Shown: positions 25,301 to 35,025 of the stretch, piece after piece
Layout of the letters: the number at the start of each line of letters is the position of its first letter
Numbering within the stretch: position 1 is the first letter of the stretch
From: Symsagittifera roscoffensis
Taxonomy: Eukaryota; Xenacoelomorpha; Acoela; Convolutidae
Length of the DNA: 60,000 nt
Assembly (NCBI RefSeq): GCF_963678635.1
Contig: NC_087067.1
Location: 28,033,547-28,093,546, forward strand
Direction: 5' to 3'
Translations under genes and position numbers: made by a program
Notes under the pieces: model-generated
Database searches by the model: none
What the model saw: the letters and a program-made list of their open reading frames with translations, nothing else
Told to the model about the DNA's origin: nothing

Positions 25301-27859
25301 GTTTCGCATTCACAGCTCTCTCCGTCTTCTTAGTCGACAGAATAGGACGAAAGAGGTCACATCTGATAGGTAACTAAACTGTCGAGGGTTTACCACCCAT
25401 CATTTGTAAAAATTGCAAAGAATAGGTGATATTTCAGAGTTATGCTCAGCTCAAACTTTTTGTTTGATTGAAATCCCTCATTCAGTTTTTCTGCAACGAA
25501 GACGGCCCACAATTACAAAGGAATTTTGCGGAGAAAAAATTCAATTTCCATGGATTTATGGTGAGAAAAAAATTGGAGAAAAACTATTGTAAACTATTAA
25601 AAACTGATTTAAGAATCAAAAGGGCATCTATAATTAATCATTTTGTCACTAAAATTCCATCATACTCGGATATTATTGATCAAACTCCAATGCATGTAAC
25701 TTTCGGAATCGAAGCTGCGACCTCGAGATATGGAGCCTCACACCCTGCCCTCTCGGTCGCGGACCCTTAATTATCGACATACGCTATTCACAAAAAAGCA
25801 GCTAAATATGCTAGAGATTGCCAATGCAATGCAGCAAAATGGCATCAAATACAAATAGAAACAATTTTGCATGTAATAATTTGGAATATAACAAACTGAA
25901 GACCTCCACGCTAACTTTGCATGTACTAAATTGGAAAGTATAAGTTCTAATTATAAATAGTTTATGCGTTTCAAAAATATGATACATTGGTGAAAATTGT
26001 GTAAACACGGAGAGCGGGTGCTATGGGTGAAAAATAATTGGAAGTGGGGATTGAACACGCATTTTTTAAAATAAAACTAGGTAAACATTTTGAATAGGGC
26101 GTTAGTAAAGCAGAAGTTGTTGATAGTTTTGCAAAAAATATATAAAAACTATTATCTAAATTGATCGATTATATTGGTTTTTAAAGGGAGTAAAATCCAT
26201 TATACTGAATTTTACTAGAATTGGTTTTCACGAATATAATTGAACAGAATAATGACAATATTTAATGGAAACAATTTAGACAACATTTTTCAATTACTAT
26301 CGAGTTTTATCAATGAAACTTTGGTACTGAATGACTAATTTAACGGTTGCGAGCAATTATGCGCTATGCATTGTACATCATGATTCAAAAAACTTTTATT
26401 TTGCAAGTAGACAGGGTTCCCGGGTCGAGAAGCGCACTTAATGTTCCGACAGTCTCAATCAAAAATCGGTACGTTTCGACCGTATTGACCAAAATTCAGT
26501 ATGACTTAAACGCAACAAGTTTGTTTGACCGAGCGCAACCGAGCTCGTTCGAAAGATATGTTTCGAAAGAGCTCGACCGAAGTCAGGTATTTTTCAACTC
26601 TCAAACAACGATGATTATCCTATTTAATCTTCATAAATTATGCTTTTTGGGTACCATCGTATGATGTGTTTTTATCAGAATAAATGATCAGAGTTATTTT
26701 TAAATACTTTGTAGAGATGAACTATTTTGAGCTTTTTTTTCTATCTTTTAGATTACTGATGTGCGATTTGAGTGGAAAGTGTTAAAAAAGATAATGATAC
26801 TTGAAACAAAAATCTGAACCGAGCGCGAGGTATGTTTCGACCGTGCTCGAGGGATTTTTCGACTCTGCTCGAGGTAAGTTTTGACCGTGCTCGAGGGATG
26901 TTTCGACCGTGCTCGAGGGATTTTTCGACTCTGCTCGAGGTAAGTTTTGACCGTGCTCGAGGGATGTTTCGACCGTGCTCGAGGTATGTTAAACTGAGCA
27001 CCTCAACACGAGTCACGACATCTGAAAAACTGCCAATGACTAAATTGTTGTTTTTGGTTAGCGTTGAATACTGTTGATTATGTTTTAGGGCTCTCAGGAA
27101 TGGCAGTTTGCATGTTTATCTCCGCTTTTCTCCTCAGTGACCTAGAAATTGACGACAGCCAAGCATGTCACGGGATCAAAATCAGCGGATCATTTGCCAA
27201 CTACAGTCTAATTGGGCTTCTTTTGTTGTACATTGCATTTTTTGGAATCGGCCCTGCGGCCGTGCCCTGGCTCATAACTCCGGAACTGTTTAACGGAAAC
27301 TCACGTTCTCGAGGAGTGTCTTTAGTGACGACAATCAATTGGCTTTGTAACTTCACAGGTGACTTAGTAGTAGTACAAAACTTTCCAGCTATGAATTGAT
27401 GAAACAGTTTTTGCCTAAATTTTTGCCTAAAGCTTTTTCTGACTAACCAACCCCAAAATATTTCATGATGCGCCTTTGGCTCTAAATTGTTCTAAAAGTT
27501 TTTGGAATTTTCCTTTAAACAAGTGTTTTAAAAAAACAATGAAACATGGGAGAATGTTTTTTCCAAGCGATACGGGGTTTCAGCATGCAATCATGTTTAC
27601 ATACGGTCATTACGTGGTTTCAGCAGGGCTTAAAAATTTTGAAATGACTAGTTTAACAAACATCAATAAAATAAATGTTCATTCACATGTTTCAGTTGTG
27701 TTTGGGTTTCTGCCACTGCAGAACTTGATCTGTGGGTGGGTGTTTTTGATCTTCTTCATACTGACAGTGTGCTGTATAGTCTTCTTGTACTTCAAACTGC
27801 CGGAAGTGAGAGGGGGTGACGCGATTGCAGTTATTGCAACTAATATTCAACGACTCTGA
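13123..27859 (+). CDS. SLC2A-like: Facilitative glucose/hexose transporter, SLC2A (GLUT) family, nine exons
   Basis: Nine exons (13123-13314, 15559-15729, 18393-18498, 18985-19255, 19743-19880, 20260-20384, 25250-25369, 27089-27358, 27696-27859) sum to 1557 bases, giving 518 aa, the usual length of GLUT carriers. Family marks appear in order: GYNTGVINPPQ in helix 1, RLGRKK after helix 2, GRVLTG then EIAPKSIRGGVG in the loop after helix 4, VESPRFLL at the start of the central loop, QQFCGIN in helix 7, DRIGRK after helix 8, GPAAVPW and ELF in helix 10, and YFKLPE at the end of helix 12. It would act as a 12-helix uniporter for hexoses at the plasma membrane. QQFCGIN replaces the usual QQLSGIN, so substrate preference is uncertain. 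The first ATG gives a normal N-terminus. Intron 6 has a GC donor, and intron 2 has no GT or GC donor in the required phase. Confidence 0.9.
13315..15558 (+). other. SLC2A-like intron 1
   Basis: It holds a small cluster of TCACATTCT repeats (about 13487-13540), a C-rich patch (14145-14245), a dispersed repeat ending near AAAGACACTGACAA (about 14540-14680) and a GGCGCC-containing fragment (about 15350-15420) resembling one in intron 2. No coding sequence was recognised. Confidence 0.45.
15559..15729 (+). CDS. SLC2A-like exon 2
   Basis: 57 codons, ELIQDFFNQ to RLGRKK, covering the first outer loop and helix 2. The acceptor is atgaag with a poor pyrimidine tract. The exon must end at the conserved GRKK, but the next bases are GGCTGA, so no GT donor exists in the required phase. 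Confidence 0.85.
15730..18392 (+). other. SLC2A-like intron 2
   Basis: It contains GGCGC-rich repeat fragments around 17490-17870 and a dispersed AT repeat (about 18000-18110) sharing ACAGACACTGACAATAAA with the intron 1 copy. A 71-codon frame at 17148-17363 is not supported as an exon. The acceptor before exon 3 is gggcag. Confidence 0.4.
18393..18498 (+). CDS. SLC2A-like exon 3
   Basis: Begins in phase 0 as FLMLNNISAVVGCLLQ (helix 3) and ends YEMFLIGRVLTG, the conserved GR start of helix 4. The distance from GRK (exon 2) to IGR is 29 residues, against 30 in human GLUT1, so nothing seems to be missing between the two exons. Donor gtaaat, phase 1. Confidence 0.85.
18499..18984 (+). other. 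SLC2A-like intron 3
   Basis: Canonical intron (gtaaat to tttcag), AT-rich; nothing else recognised. Confidence 0.6.
18985..19255 (+). CDS. SLC2A-like exon 4
   Basis: Reads INNGANTVVCPMYLAEIAPK, then SIRGGVGALFQL, helices 5 and 6, and VESPRFLLTNEG at the start of the large cytoplasmic loop. The MYLAEIAPKSIRG stretch is the family's signature after helix 4. Donor CG|gtatga, phase 2. Confidence 0.92.
19256..19742 (+). other. SLC2A-like intron 4
   Basis: Canonical gtatga to caaag; the pyrimidine tract before the acceptor is weak. No other feature recognised. Confidence 0.55.
19743..19880 (+). CDS. SLC2A-like exon 5
   Basis: Encodes the central cytoplasmic loop: an Arg/Leu segment (LRQIR), an acidic stretch with VDEIMAENDQQGEIKS, and WSEFIFD leading to helix 7. 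Donor gtaagt, phase 2. Confidence 0.85.
19881..20259 (+). other. SLC2A-like intron 5
   Basis: Canonical gtaagt to tacag intron; nothing else recognised. Confidence 0.55.
20260..20384 (+). CDS. SLC2A-like exon 6, GC splice donor
   Basis: Encodes helix 7 with SQQFCGINSLTVYST. The exon ends ATC ACA G, followed by gcatct, a GC donor in phase 1. This joins in frame to exon 7 as ALPQSITADDPELANY. Reading on without splicing meets a stop at 20396-20398. No GT donor exists between the motif and that stop. Confidence 0.85.
21668..21785 (+). repeat. Dispersed repeat family, copy 1
   Basis: Shares TTGTTGTCTTGAGCTT, a run like AAAGATATTTCACATGTGA and a core GGCCATTTTGGGATAACTAA followed by CACGCG with other places in the window: 22372-22450 (same strand), about 44856-44950 (same strand), and 43511-43580 and 43848-43910 (inverted). 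The copies are diverged, so this is probably an old transposon. Confidence 0.55.
22372..22450 (+). repeat. Dispersed repeat family, copy 2
   Basis: GAAGTTATGCGGGTTCGAAA, then ATGGCCAATTTGGGATAGTT and ACGCGC, corresponds to the core of copy 1 at 21723-21783. Confidence 0.5.
23411..24340. repeat. Tandem duplication, about 467 + 463 bp
   Basis: 23411-23877 and 23878-24340 are near-identical head-to-tail copies, both starting TTTGAGAACAAAACATGGCA and ending TTGGAAGCTAAAG. Minus-strand frames in both (23590-23796, 24054-24323) read KSNHKK(N/H)LFADAT and GYKK.SRLLL, a layout that recalls the FADD and GYKIN..KS region of L1-type reverse transcriptases. The likeliest origin is duplication of a LINE fragment. 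The duplication itself is certain; the LINE reading is tentative. Confidence 0.8.
25250..25369 (+). CDS. SLC2A-like exon 7
   Basis: Encodes helix 8 (YIVVGSGLVSFAFTALSVFL) and VDRIGRKRSHLIG, the repeat of the DRxGR(R/K) loop in the C-terminal half. Acceptor gttcag, donor gtaact, phase 1. Confidence 0.9.
25701..25766 (-). repeat. tRNA-derived SINE head
   Basis: Read on the minus strand, it starts GGTCCGCGACCGAGAGGGCA (box A-like) and, about 25 nt later, has AGGTCGCAGCTTCGATTCC, a close match to the pol III box B. A 5-bp arm with a CTCCATA loop lies between them, as in a tRNA. A diverged sister copy lies at 41961-42027 in the same orientation. It is not a functional tRNA: the acceptor stem does not pair. 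Confidence 0.55.
26832..26985. repeat. 22-bp satellite, seven copies in a 66-bp higher order
   Basis: Seven 22-bp units with the shared core GACCGTGCTCGAGG. Three sub-types (starting ATGTTTC, ATTTTTC and AAGTTTT) alternate to give a 66-bp period. Every unit holds GCTCGAGG. It ends 103 bp before exon 8. Confidence 0.9.
27089..27358 (+). CDS. SLC2A-like exon 8
   Basis: Reads LSGMAVCMFISAFLL (helix 9), then IGLLLLYIAFFGIGPAAVPW (helix 10 with the GPxxxPW motif), LITPELF, and helix 11 with TTINWLCNFT. Donor CAG|gtgact, phase 1. Confidence 0.92.
27359..27695 (+). other. SLC2A-like intron 8
   Basis: Canonical gtgact to tttcag. This intron, the end of exon 8 and exon 9 are part of the unit that is duplicated downstream. 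Confidence 0.6.
27696..27859 (+). CDS. SLC2A-like exon 9 and stop
   Basis: Encodes the last helix (FLIFFILTVCCIVFLYFKLP) and a short cytoplasmic tail ending ATNIQRL, then TGA. YFKLPE is the family's C-terminal signature (YFKVPE in GLUT1). A possible polyadenylation signal (AATAAA) lies in the 3' flank near 28236. Confidence 0.9.
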
Positions 27860-28261
27860 AAAATGAACAAAGAGAACTAATTGATTGATTTATGAACTGA
27901 ATTTCATGCAAACTTAACTTCACGGGATAAATTTCAAAGTGTTTGGCATTTTTTGTCAATAGTTTTAATAACAGTTTTTCTCAAAAAATAATTCCGACGA
28001 GTTGAAAGGGCAATCAGAACAACTAATGCGTCGTCTTGATTGTTCCGATTTTTTCTTAAGTTAAAAGAACACTGAAATGATCATTTTAAAATTTTACGCG
28101 AAAAATTTAGTTTGCATGAAATTCAGACTTTTTAAGTTTTTTTACTTCAATGTTAACTCGTTTCCCTATTTTAATTTAAGCAAAACTGCTAGTATCAAGG
28201 CAAACCATAGAAGTTTTACTGCCTTTCAACGTGTCTTAATAAATTTCAGACAAAAAACTGC

Positions 28262-29333
28262 CTTTAGTGACGACAAACAACTGGCCGGGTACCGTGTGTG
28301 TAATTTCACAGGTAACATATTGACAAAATTCGAAATGGAGAAACAAGTTCGAAATCTAATAATTTTCTAGTTATGAAATCATGAGAATGGCTTCTGCCAA
28401 AAGTATTTCAAAGGATTCTTGGAGCTAGAAAAAAAAGAAAAATTTTACTGCCGCTCAATGTTTGAGGATCGCACTAGATTTGAGGATTCCCTGATTCCCA
28501 AGGTCTAAATTTTTGTAATGTTTGCTTTTACCTTAGGTCTTTTTTGCAATGCCAGTTTCTCACTAACCATCCCAAAAAAACTTCTATATGCGCTTTTGGC
28601 TCTAAATTAAACTGAAGTTTTTTTTTGCATTTTCCTAAAAAAAACAGCGTTTTGTCAAAAAAAAGAAACCATGGAGAAAAAATTTGACGAGCATAATACT
28701 TTCTCAAAAAACGGGGTTCCAGCAAAAGATCAACAAAAATTAACAATATAAGTGTTATTTCAAAGATTTCAGTTCTGTTCGAGTTTCTGCCTCTGCAGAA
28801 TTTTATCTTTGGTAGAGTGGTTTTAATCTTATACTGAAAGTGTGCTGTCTTCTTGTGCTTCAAACTGTGTAAAGTGAGAGGAGTGACGCAATTGCATTAT
28901 TGCAACTAATACTCAGCGACTCTGAAAAATTAACAAATGAAATTTTCAATTGATCTTTGAACTAATTTCTATAAAACTTATTTTCCCGGGCTAAATTTCA
29001 AAGTGTTCAGCGTTTTTTTTTCAACAGTTTTAATAATCCTTTTTCTCAAAAACTAATTCCGACAAGTTGAAGGGCAATCAGAATAACTAATGCCTGGCCT
29101 TGATTGTTCTGATTTTCACTTAATTCGAAAAAACACTGATATGATCCTTGTAAAAACTAACCCGCAAATTTCAGTGTGCCTGAAATTCAGGGTTTTTAAA
29201 TTTCTTATTTAAATGTTTACTCATTTTCCTACACTTAGTCTAAGCAAAATTTAAAAAATTCAAGGCGAACCTTTTAATGTTGTGATTGCTTTTCAATGTG
29301 TTTTTATAAGCTTATGACAAAAAAACTGGTAAT
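28262..29333 (+). pseudogene. Decayed tandem copy of the 3' end of the SLC2A-like gene
   Basis: The segment matches about 27314-28261 in order. It has the end of exon 8 (TTTAGTGACGACAAACAACT; phase lost), intron 8 with extra sequence, exon 9 (about 28773-28925, starting after tttcag and reading FLPLQN in one frame), and the same 3' flank (ATTTCAAAGTGTT, AATTCCGAC(A/G)AGTTGAA). Exon 9 has an in-frame stop and deletions, and the end of exon 8 is shifted, so it cannot be a working alternative end. This is a tandem segmental duplication, not a processed copy, because the intron is included. Confidence 0.8.
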
Positions 29334-31292
29334 ACAATCGCATTTTTATGTTTAATTGAAAACATTTTTTTAAACGCAATACTGACATTAGCGTGCCAAA
29401 AGAAAAGACGTCTGCCCCCCCCCGCCCCACTCAACTGCGCTGGCCAAAAATTTCTAAAAATTCCCCCTCTGGTAAAACTTTACGACATCCAATTCAAGCT
29501 GACCAATTTCTGGCGCCAGTATAACTAATTTTGAAGAAAGAGCGCGCGCCTAGAAACGCAATTGTTTGATCAATTTTTGCAAGAGATATCGAAATTTCAT
29601 TTTTTCATTGAAATTGTTTTTTTTCAAGGAAAGTTTAAAAAAAATAGGGTCCTTATAGCATTGAAGAGCTCCTAGTATCAAGGTGGTCAATTTAAATCAA
29701 AAAATCTCAATGTATTGATAGACTTTGCACTTATTAAGACACTTTTTGAGACGACTGGATTAAAAAAAAACAGAAATTTAAACTATTAAACAAAATGATC
29801 CTGTAGTTTTGAATTGGGTTTTAAGCATGGAATTTCTAATTTTTGTGTGGTATACAAGATTTGACAAAAATTTAAAGTTGGAGCACTTTACACGTTACAG
29901 GCTTGCCTGAATCCAGTTTAAAGCGTTAAGAATTGATTATATGATGATTTTAGTACCAGTCTCACCGAACTTTAGAAGAAATCTGTTTAAATCAATCAAT
30001 AATGAATCATAATCTTTCTGAATGAAAACAAATTATAACCATTTATAATACAATTTAATCAAATGAATTCAATTATTGATGAGTCAATCAATTTCGATTA
30101 TAATTGACAATTTTTGTTCCAACTTCTAATTTTTTTTTGTCATGCACAAAAATTTCAATTTGATCGATTCAAATTGATTTCGATCTGTTTCCTTTGCCTT
30201 TTTTGTATTCAACTTGCTTTTAATTTGCTAATGTTTTTTGCTTTTCATAGACGTGGGTTTATGTGAAAATTAAGAAAATGTTTTAGAAGTTTTCAAATTC
30301 ATTTATTTTAATATTTTTTAATATTTTCTTCTCAAATTTTTTACTGACGCCTGTTTATAGTTTTTCTTAACAAAAAAATCAGCAAGTTTATTTGGTAAAT
30401 TAACTTATTTGAAACAGTTTATTTTCAATTACTGCCGGAAACTTTCAACCAAAACAAATGAATCTCAAAGAAACTTTTATTTCCTGGATAACCTTTGTCT
30501 TCAGTAGAACCATAATGTGACAAGACTTCTATTTTTTAGAGGTTTGTTATTGAGAAAAAAAACTTATATGATGAAAAGTATATATACTTTTTGTGCATCA
30601 AATTTTTGGCAAAATAGGACAGTGTAATTGATTATAATCAACTATAATGAATTATAAGAGATTTTATTCTCTTGGAAATTTTCACGATTGTAATCGACTA
30701 TAAATCCATTTTACATCTAATTTTGGTTGTTGAATAATTTTCAAAGAAAAACATCATATTTTTCCGTTATGTTCGACTACGTAAGCCTAATTTTGGATGC
30801 TGGTGGTCTTCTGATTTTTGAAGTTGAAGTTGATATTTGTTCTTTATTCAAAAATTTGTTACTCTTCATCAAGTATAATTACAGTCAAAAACTTCTATCA
30901 AAATTAGCGTTCTGATGAAACATTAAAAGACCACCCGTTTGGCGCGAGTATGTCTCTTGAAACAACTTAAAAGCATCAAAGCATGCGAAATTGGAAATTG
31001 GAATCTTTTCAGAAACCTATTGCGGAAGCTGCATGCATATGCTTGAAATGTAGTTTTTGTCAGCGCGTTTGTTGTTTCGTGGAATCTGCAAAAGTCGAGA
31101 ATATCGAAAAGGGAGTGAAAAAGTCAAAAAACTGAGCTTATTATTTGCAGTTGCCTCATGACGTAGCCATTTGTCTGTGGATTTCACAATAGCAAAAAAA
31201 TTTAAAAAGCGCTTTTTTGCGGATTCCACCGCAAAAACCTGATTGCCTTGTTACGGTTTCCCTTTACAGGCTCAAAATTGACAGTTTGGAAT
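29334..31292. other. Intergenic AT-rich DNA
   Basis: It has patches of ATTATAATC-type repeats (about 29990-30120, 30620-30700). About 30690-30745 is homologous to 39142-39195 beyond the LTR element. A C-rich run sits at 29414. No gene was recognised. Confidence 0.4.
31289..31292. repeat. Target-site duplication, left (GAAT)
   Basis: GAAT directly abuts the left LTR and recurs at 39023-39026 directly after the right LTR. Confidence 0.7.
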
Positions 31293-31670
31293 TGAGTTAT
31301 ATCCTTTTGGTTATACTCATTGAGTACTTTCAGATAAGGTACACCGTCTGCTCGTCACGCTATCTTATTTTCGGCCATATAGATTCGTGCAACTTCTTAG
31401 TCTAATACCAATCTTAATCTTACTCTTACATCTCCTAGTCTCAAAAGATCAAGTGTACACCGGTTTACGCGAGTTAGTTCCAGAATGAGAACAACTGTAT
31501 TCTAAATTGAATTCAAATTGTTCTGGTGTTGAAACTACAAGTAGTTTCAGCACTTACAAATAAGTGGGTTGTTAGTTTGATGGAGTATGATTGGTTAATA
31601 TTTAATATTTTATAGAGATAAAATATCACAATAATAACCAAAGATGAATACTAGTTTAGATCTGGTTCCA
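31293..31670 (-). repeat. LTR, left copy (3' LTR in element orientation)
   Basis: Direct repeat of 38651-39022, with a 6-bp extra segment near 31581. Its right boundary (GATCTGGTTCCA) is where similarity to the other LTR ends abruptly; its left boundary abuts GAAT. Confidence 0.9.
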
Positions 31671-33323
31671 CCCATCCGAGGTTTAGAGAGTTTTAGTTTC
31701 TCAATGTTCTATTGTAGTGAAGGATGAATGATAGTGTTTTTCTTTTAGAGGTTGCGAGCATATTCTTTTTTCTGGTTTGGAAGAAGAGATGTTATCACGA
31801 TAGTTTCGGGAGATCGTATTATGATTTCTGATCGGTTGTGATGAGTGTTTGTCTGGTTAATTTCAGAGAATAGCAATGGTCCAATCACATTCGGTAGTGT
31901 CATGTAGTTTGGTTTTGGATGCAGTGCCTTGTGACTTGGATCTGTACGTATACTTGAACATCGAGATGACCATTGTTTGGTTGCAATGGGTTTCCTTTAC
32001 TGCGATGCCAAGTTTTATTTAAAATTCGTTGAGTGTAGTTACTGTAGGCAGCATGTCAGGTGTGTCTTGCCATTCCGTAGTTGGAGTGTGATTGGGTTAT
32101 CAAATTCCTTGCTGCTCGTCTTTGGGCTGTATGTTATCTATATAATGCCTTGCTAATATAAATCTTTGTTAATCTTGTTTTTAGTCATGATCTTGTATTA
32201 GTTTTCATCGCAGAAGCGTTTTTGTTTAGTTCGGTTATTTTTAAGAGCTACTCACACTTGAGTAACTATCGTCAAAAATAGAGTTGTGGTTCACAAAGCG
32301 TGGAAGTAGCACGGTGGGTGAGGCCGGCTATAGAGCATGCTCAGGACGTCCTCTCTGGTGGGTTAGGCCAGGAGTGAGGGTATCATTTCATGCTCTCTTT
32401 TTTGGAGGGTCCTGTTTTAGTTAAACTTTTCGTGCCTTTTTTATTACTGGTCTTTTCTCTTGTTGCCTTAGTTGTGTCTTTTTCTCAAAAATCAAATTGT
32501 TTGTTTTTGGTTTGTCTTTTGAATTTTTGGTGTTTTGTTCTTTTGTGTTCAGACTTAAAAACAGTCCTCAAAAGAATATTTTATCCAGTTTTAAGCTGGT
32601 GTTAATCCAGTTTGCGTTCCGAGGTTTTTCTTTTCTTGGTCATGCTGTTAGAATGTGGTTTGTGGTGTTTAGTAAGCTTGCGTTGGTTATGTTGGATTTT
32701 TTTATAATTCCATTCCAACCGGGTTAAAGGAAAGTTTGAAACGTGTTAAAACTGGTTAGAGTTGTTATCAGTGAAAGTTAAACCTTAAATTCAATATTTT
32801 AAACAATTCTTCGTGGGCGAACTGTGCGATTGTGGATAGAAAAGGTGGGCGAGTGAATATTTAAAATATAAAGAAGCGTCTTTGAATAGGTTAGTACTGC
32901 TTTTTCAATTTTATGGGCAATTTTTATTTATTTACTACTTTGAAATTATGAAGTTTACTGCTTGATTTGGGGGTTGAAATTATCAATTTATTTCCACTTG
33001 TAAGAATATTTACTGCATTGGAGAAAATAGTTTTGTATATCGATTTTTTGTTTTGTACGGGAGAATTTTACTGCTTCATTTTCTGACATTGGTTAATAGA
33101 AATTTATGAATCTAGAAAAAGTTTTCTGTTTTTTATTTCGTTTTTTTTGAGATGATTGATGATTGCGCCTGTGAAGACTGCAGAAAAAAGAAAACATTTA
33201 TAAACAATGGTCAGTTTTTTTCGATTTTATTAGTAATTTATTTAATTCATATTACCTATTTGTCGGTAAAAAATCCGTGAGGAAAAACGTCGTGGATAAT
33301 GTCTGATGAGGTTAGTAATTTAG
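31671..33323. other. LTR element interior, left part, nothing recognised
   Basis: T/G-rich on the plus strand. Small plus-strand frames (32390-32605, 32497-32727) are hydrophobic only because of the base composition. No pol motif was seen on either strand. Confidence 0.4.
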
Positions 33324-34247
33324 CTAGCAAACTAATGATGTATTTAGTTTGAAGAAGTGGCCAAAGCAATTCGAGTGCTTTAGCTGCTCTTCAGTACAAG
33401 GTGAGAGTTCATATGGTGTGTTTTGAATAAGGTTATAAAGTCTATGATTATATCGAGTGTTATGTATGAATTCTCGGATGGGGTCTTCAGCGGGCTGGAG
33501 GAGTTCGTTTGGGACGTTTAGTGGGCGGGGTTCGTCTAGGTTGAAGAGTTTGGTTAGCGGACACAATATATACATCTGGGTGATGGGATCGTAATTGCGG
33601 AGGATGCCTTGTATGTTAGTGTCTTTAATACAATAGGTGAAGTTAGGAAAACTGATGAGGTGTGTTTAGAGTTAATATATCGATATCTGCGATGAATTTG
33701 CCGTGCTGGTGTATTATGAGTGTGATGATGTTGGATGAACTTATAGTAAATGTACGTGTGTGTTTGCTTAGTTCGTAACATGACGTCGTGTGTACAGTGT
33801 AAATCACGTTCTTTGGGTGTGAGGAAATGAAAGATTAGTGAAAATTTGTTGAATTTGTTAAAGTATGAATCATAAGCATGAATATCACGGAGTTCTGCTG
33901 AAATGACGTTGTCGTATTTTTTATCTAAGGTGTTGAGGTTGAAAACGTATGGTGTTTTGATAAAAAACTTCTCTGTTAATTGTGGGTTAGCAAATTGGTC
34001 GTCGTTTAGAAAGATGTCTTCGTTAGGTCGAGTAGTCGATAAAATATTCATTAGATTTGGGTGCAGTGAATTTGATTAGTGATTGCTTGTATCCTATTTG
34101 TTTGAATTGTTTTGGGGTTAGTGCTGTTGTTAGAAGATAGAGTTGGGTGCTGCATAGTTCAATGTCATGAAGGGTGTTGTATAATGGTAGTGATAGTGGA
34201 TTAGTAAAGTGAAGTGATAGAATGATGTACATGAGAGTGTAGGGCAT
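33324..34247 (-). pseudogene. Unknown protein-like frames inside the LTR element
   Basis: Three overlapping minus-strand frames (34247-34023, 34051-33554, 33575-33324) follow one another with frameshifts, as one damaged gene would. They are rich in Asn, Thr, His and Tyr, with a segment KTPYVFNLNTLDKKYDNVIS. No retroviral Gag or Pol motif is visible and the family is not recognised. The position is downstream of the envelope-like region in element orientation, where accessory genes sit in some retroelements. Confidence 0.4.
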
Positions 34248-35025
34248 AATACGTGCTCGTTTACATAATTAGGGTTTTCGTCATTAGGGTCTGAATGAAA
34301 TTATGTGTGTTGGGGAAAAAGGGTAAACATATTTGGAGAAATTTTTGTGTTAGTGGGAAGTGGATGATTGACAAATGTTGTGGATGTTACTGGGTTAGAT
34401 GGAATTGGAGTATTTAGGAATTTTCTTTTAAAGGTTCGATAAGCTCGGTTTGTACTGGAGGATGGGGTTGATGAGGAAGTTGGGTTTTGCGAAGGGGTAT
34501 AATGTGAAGAGGGAGTTTGGGCTGATGGGTTGGATGATATTATACATTGCGATACTAGGTGAATGGTTAGTGTTCGAGGGTGCTGTAATAGTTGTTGAAG
34601 TGTGATGAATTTATCAAGCTCGTGAGATAGTTGTGTATTAGCTATGTATTAGTACAGAGCTATTGTTATCGGATGGTTCACTAGTTAGAGGGGATTATTC
34701 GGGTGTCACATTTGAAATGGGAGAGGGAGGGAAGGGGGTTCAATTTTGACTCGGGAATGAATAGGTTGAAAGGGAGGTTGGGAAAGTGTAGATGGGCTAG
34801 GTTCAGAGTTGGCAAATTCGTTGGGTGTTTCGATATCAGAATTATTGAACTGGGAGATAGTTTTATATACAGTTGTGTTTGAATTAGTGTCTGATTCTAT
34901 GCTGGATGAAGTGTTATCATGAAGTGATCGAGGTAGAGGGAAAGCAAAAAGTGGGATGATGGGGAGTTTGCTCTAGAGGTTGGCTAGGTAGGAAATTGAG
35001 CGATGGAGAGATCTAACTTGGCGAC

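Larger units (their letters stand above)
25370..27088 (+). other. SLC2A-like intron 7
   Basis: Contains a tRNA-like SINE head (25701-25766), AT-rich repeat sequence around 26150-26260, degenerate CTCGA-type repeats (about 26420-26590) and a clean 22-bp satellite (26832-26985). The frame at 25468-25770 is not an exon; its end is the SINE. Confidence 0.5.

Noticed and set aside
26753-27077. Frames with repeated FRPCSRDFSTLLEVSFDRAR units
   Set aside because: Readings of the 22-bp intronic satellite; 66 bp is divisible by three so the frame stays open.
28077-28370. 97-codon frame downstream of the SLC2A-like stop
   Set aside because: Covers the junction of the duplicated 3' flank and the decayed second copy; no family similarity.
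33554-34051. Treating this frame as a retroviral Pol or Gag fragment
   Set aside because: No catalytic, zinc-knuckle or integrase residues are visible; left as unknown.
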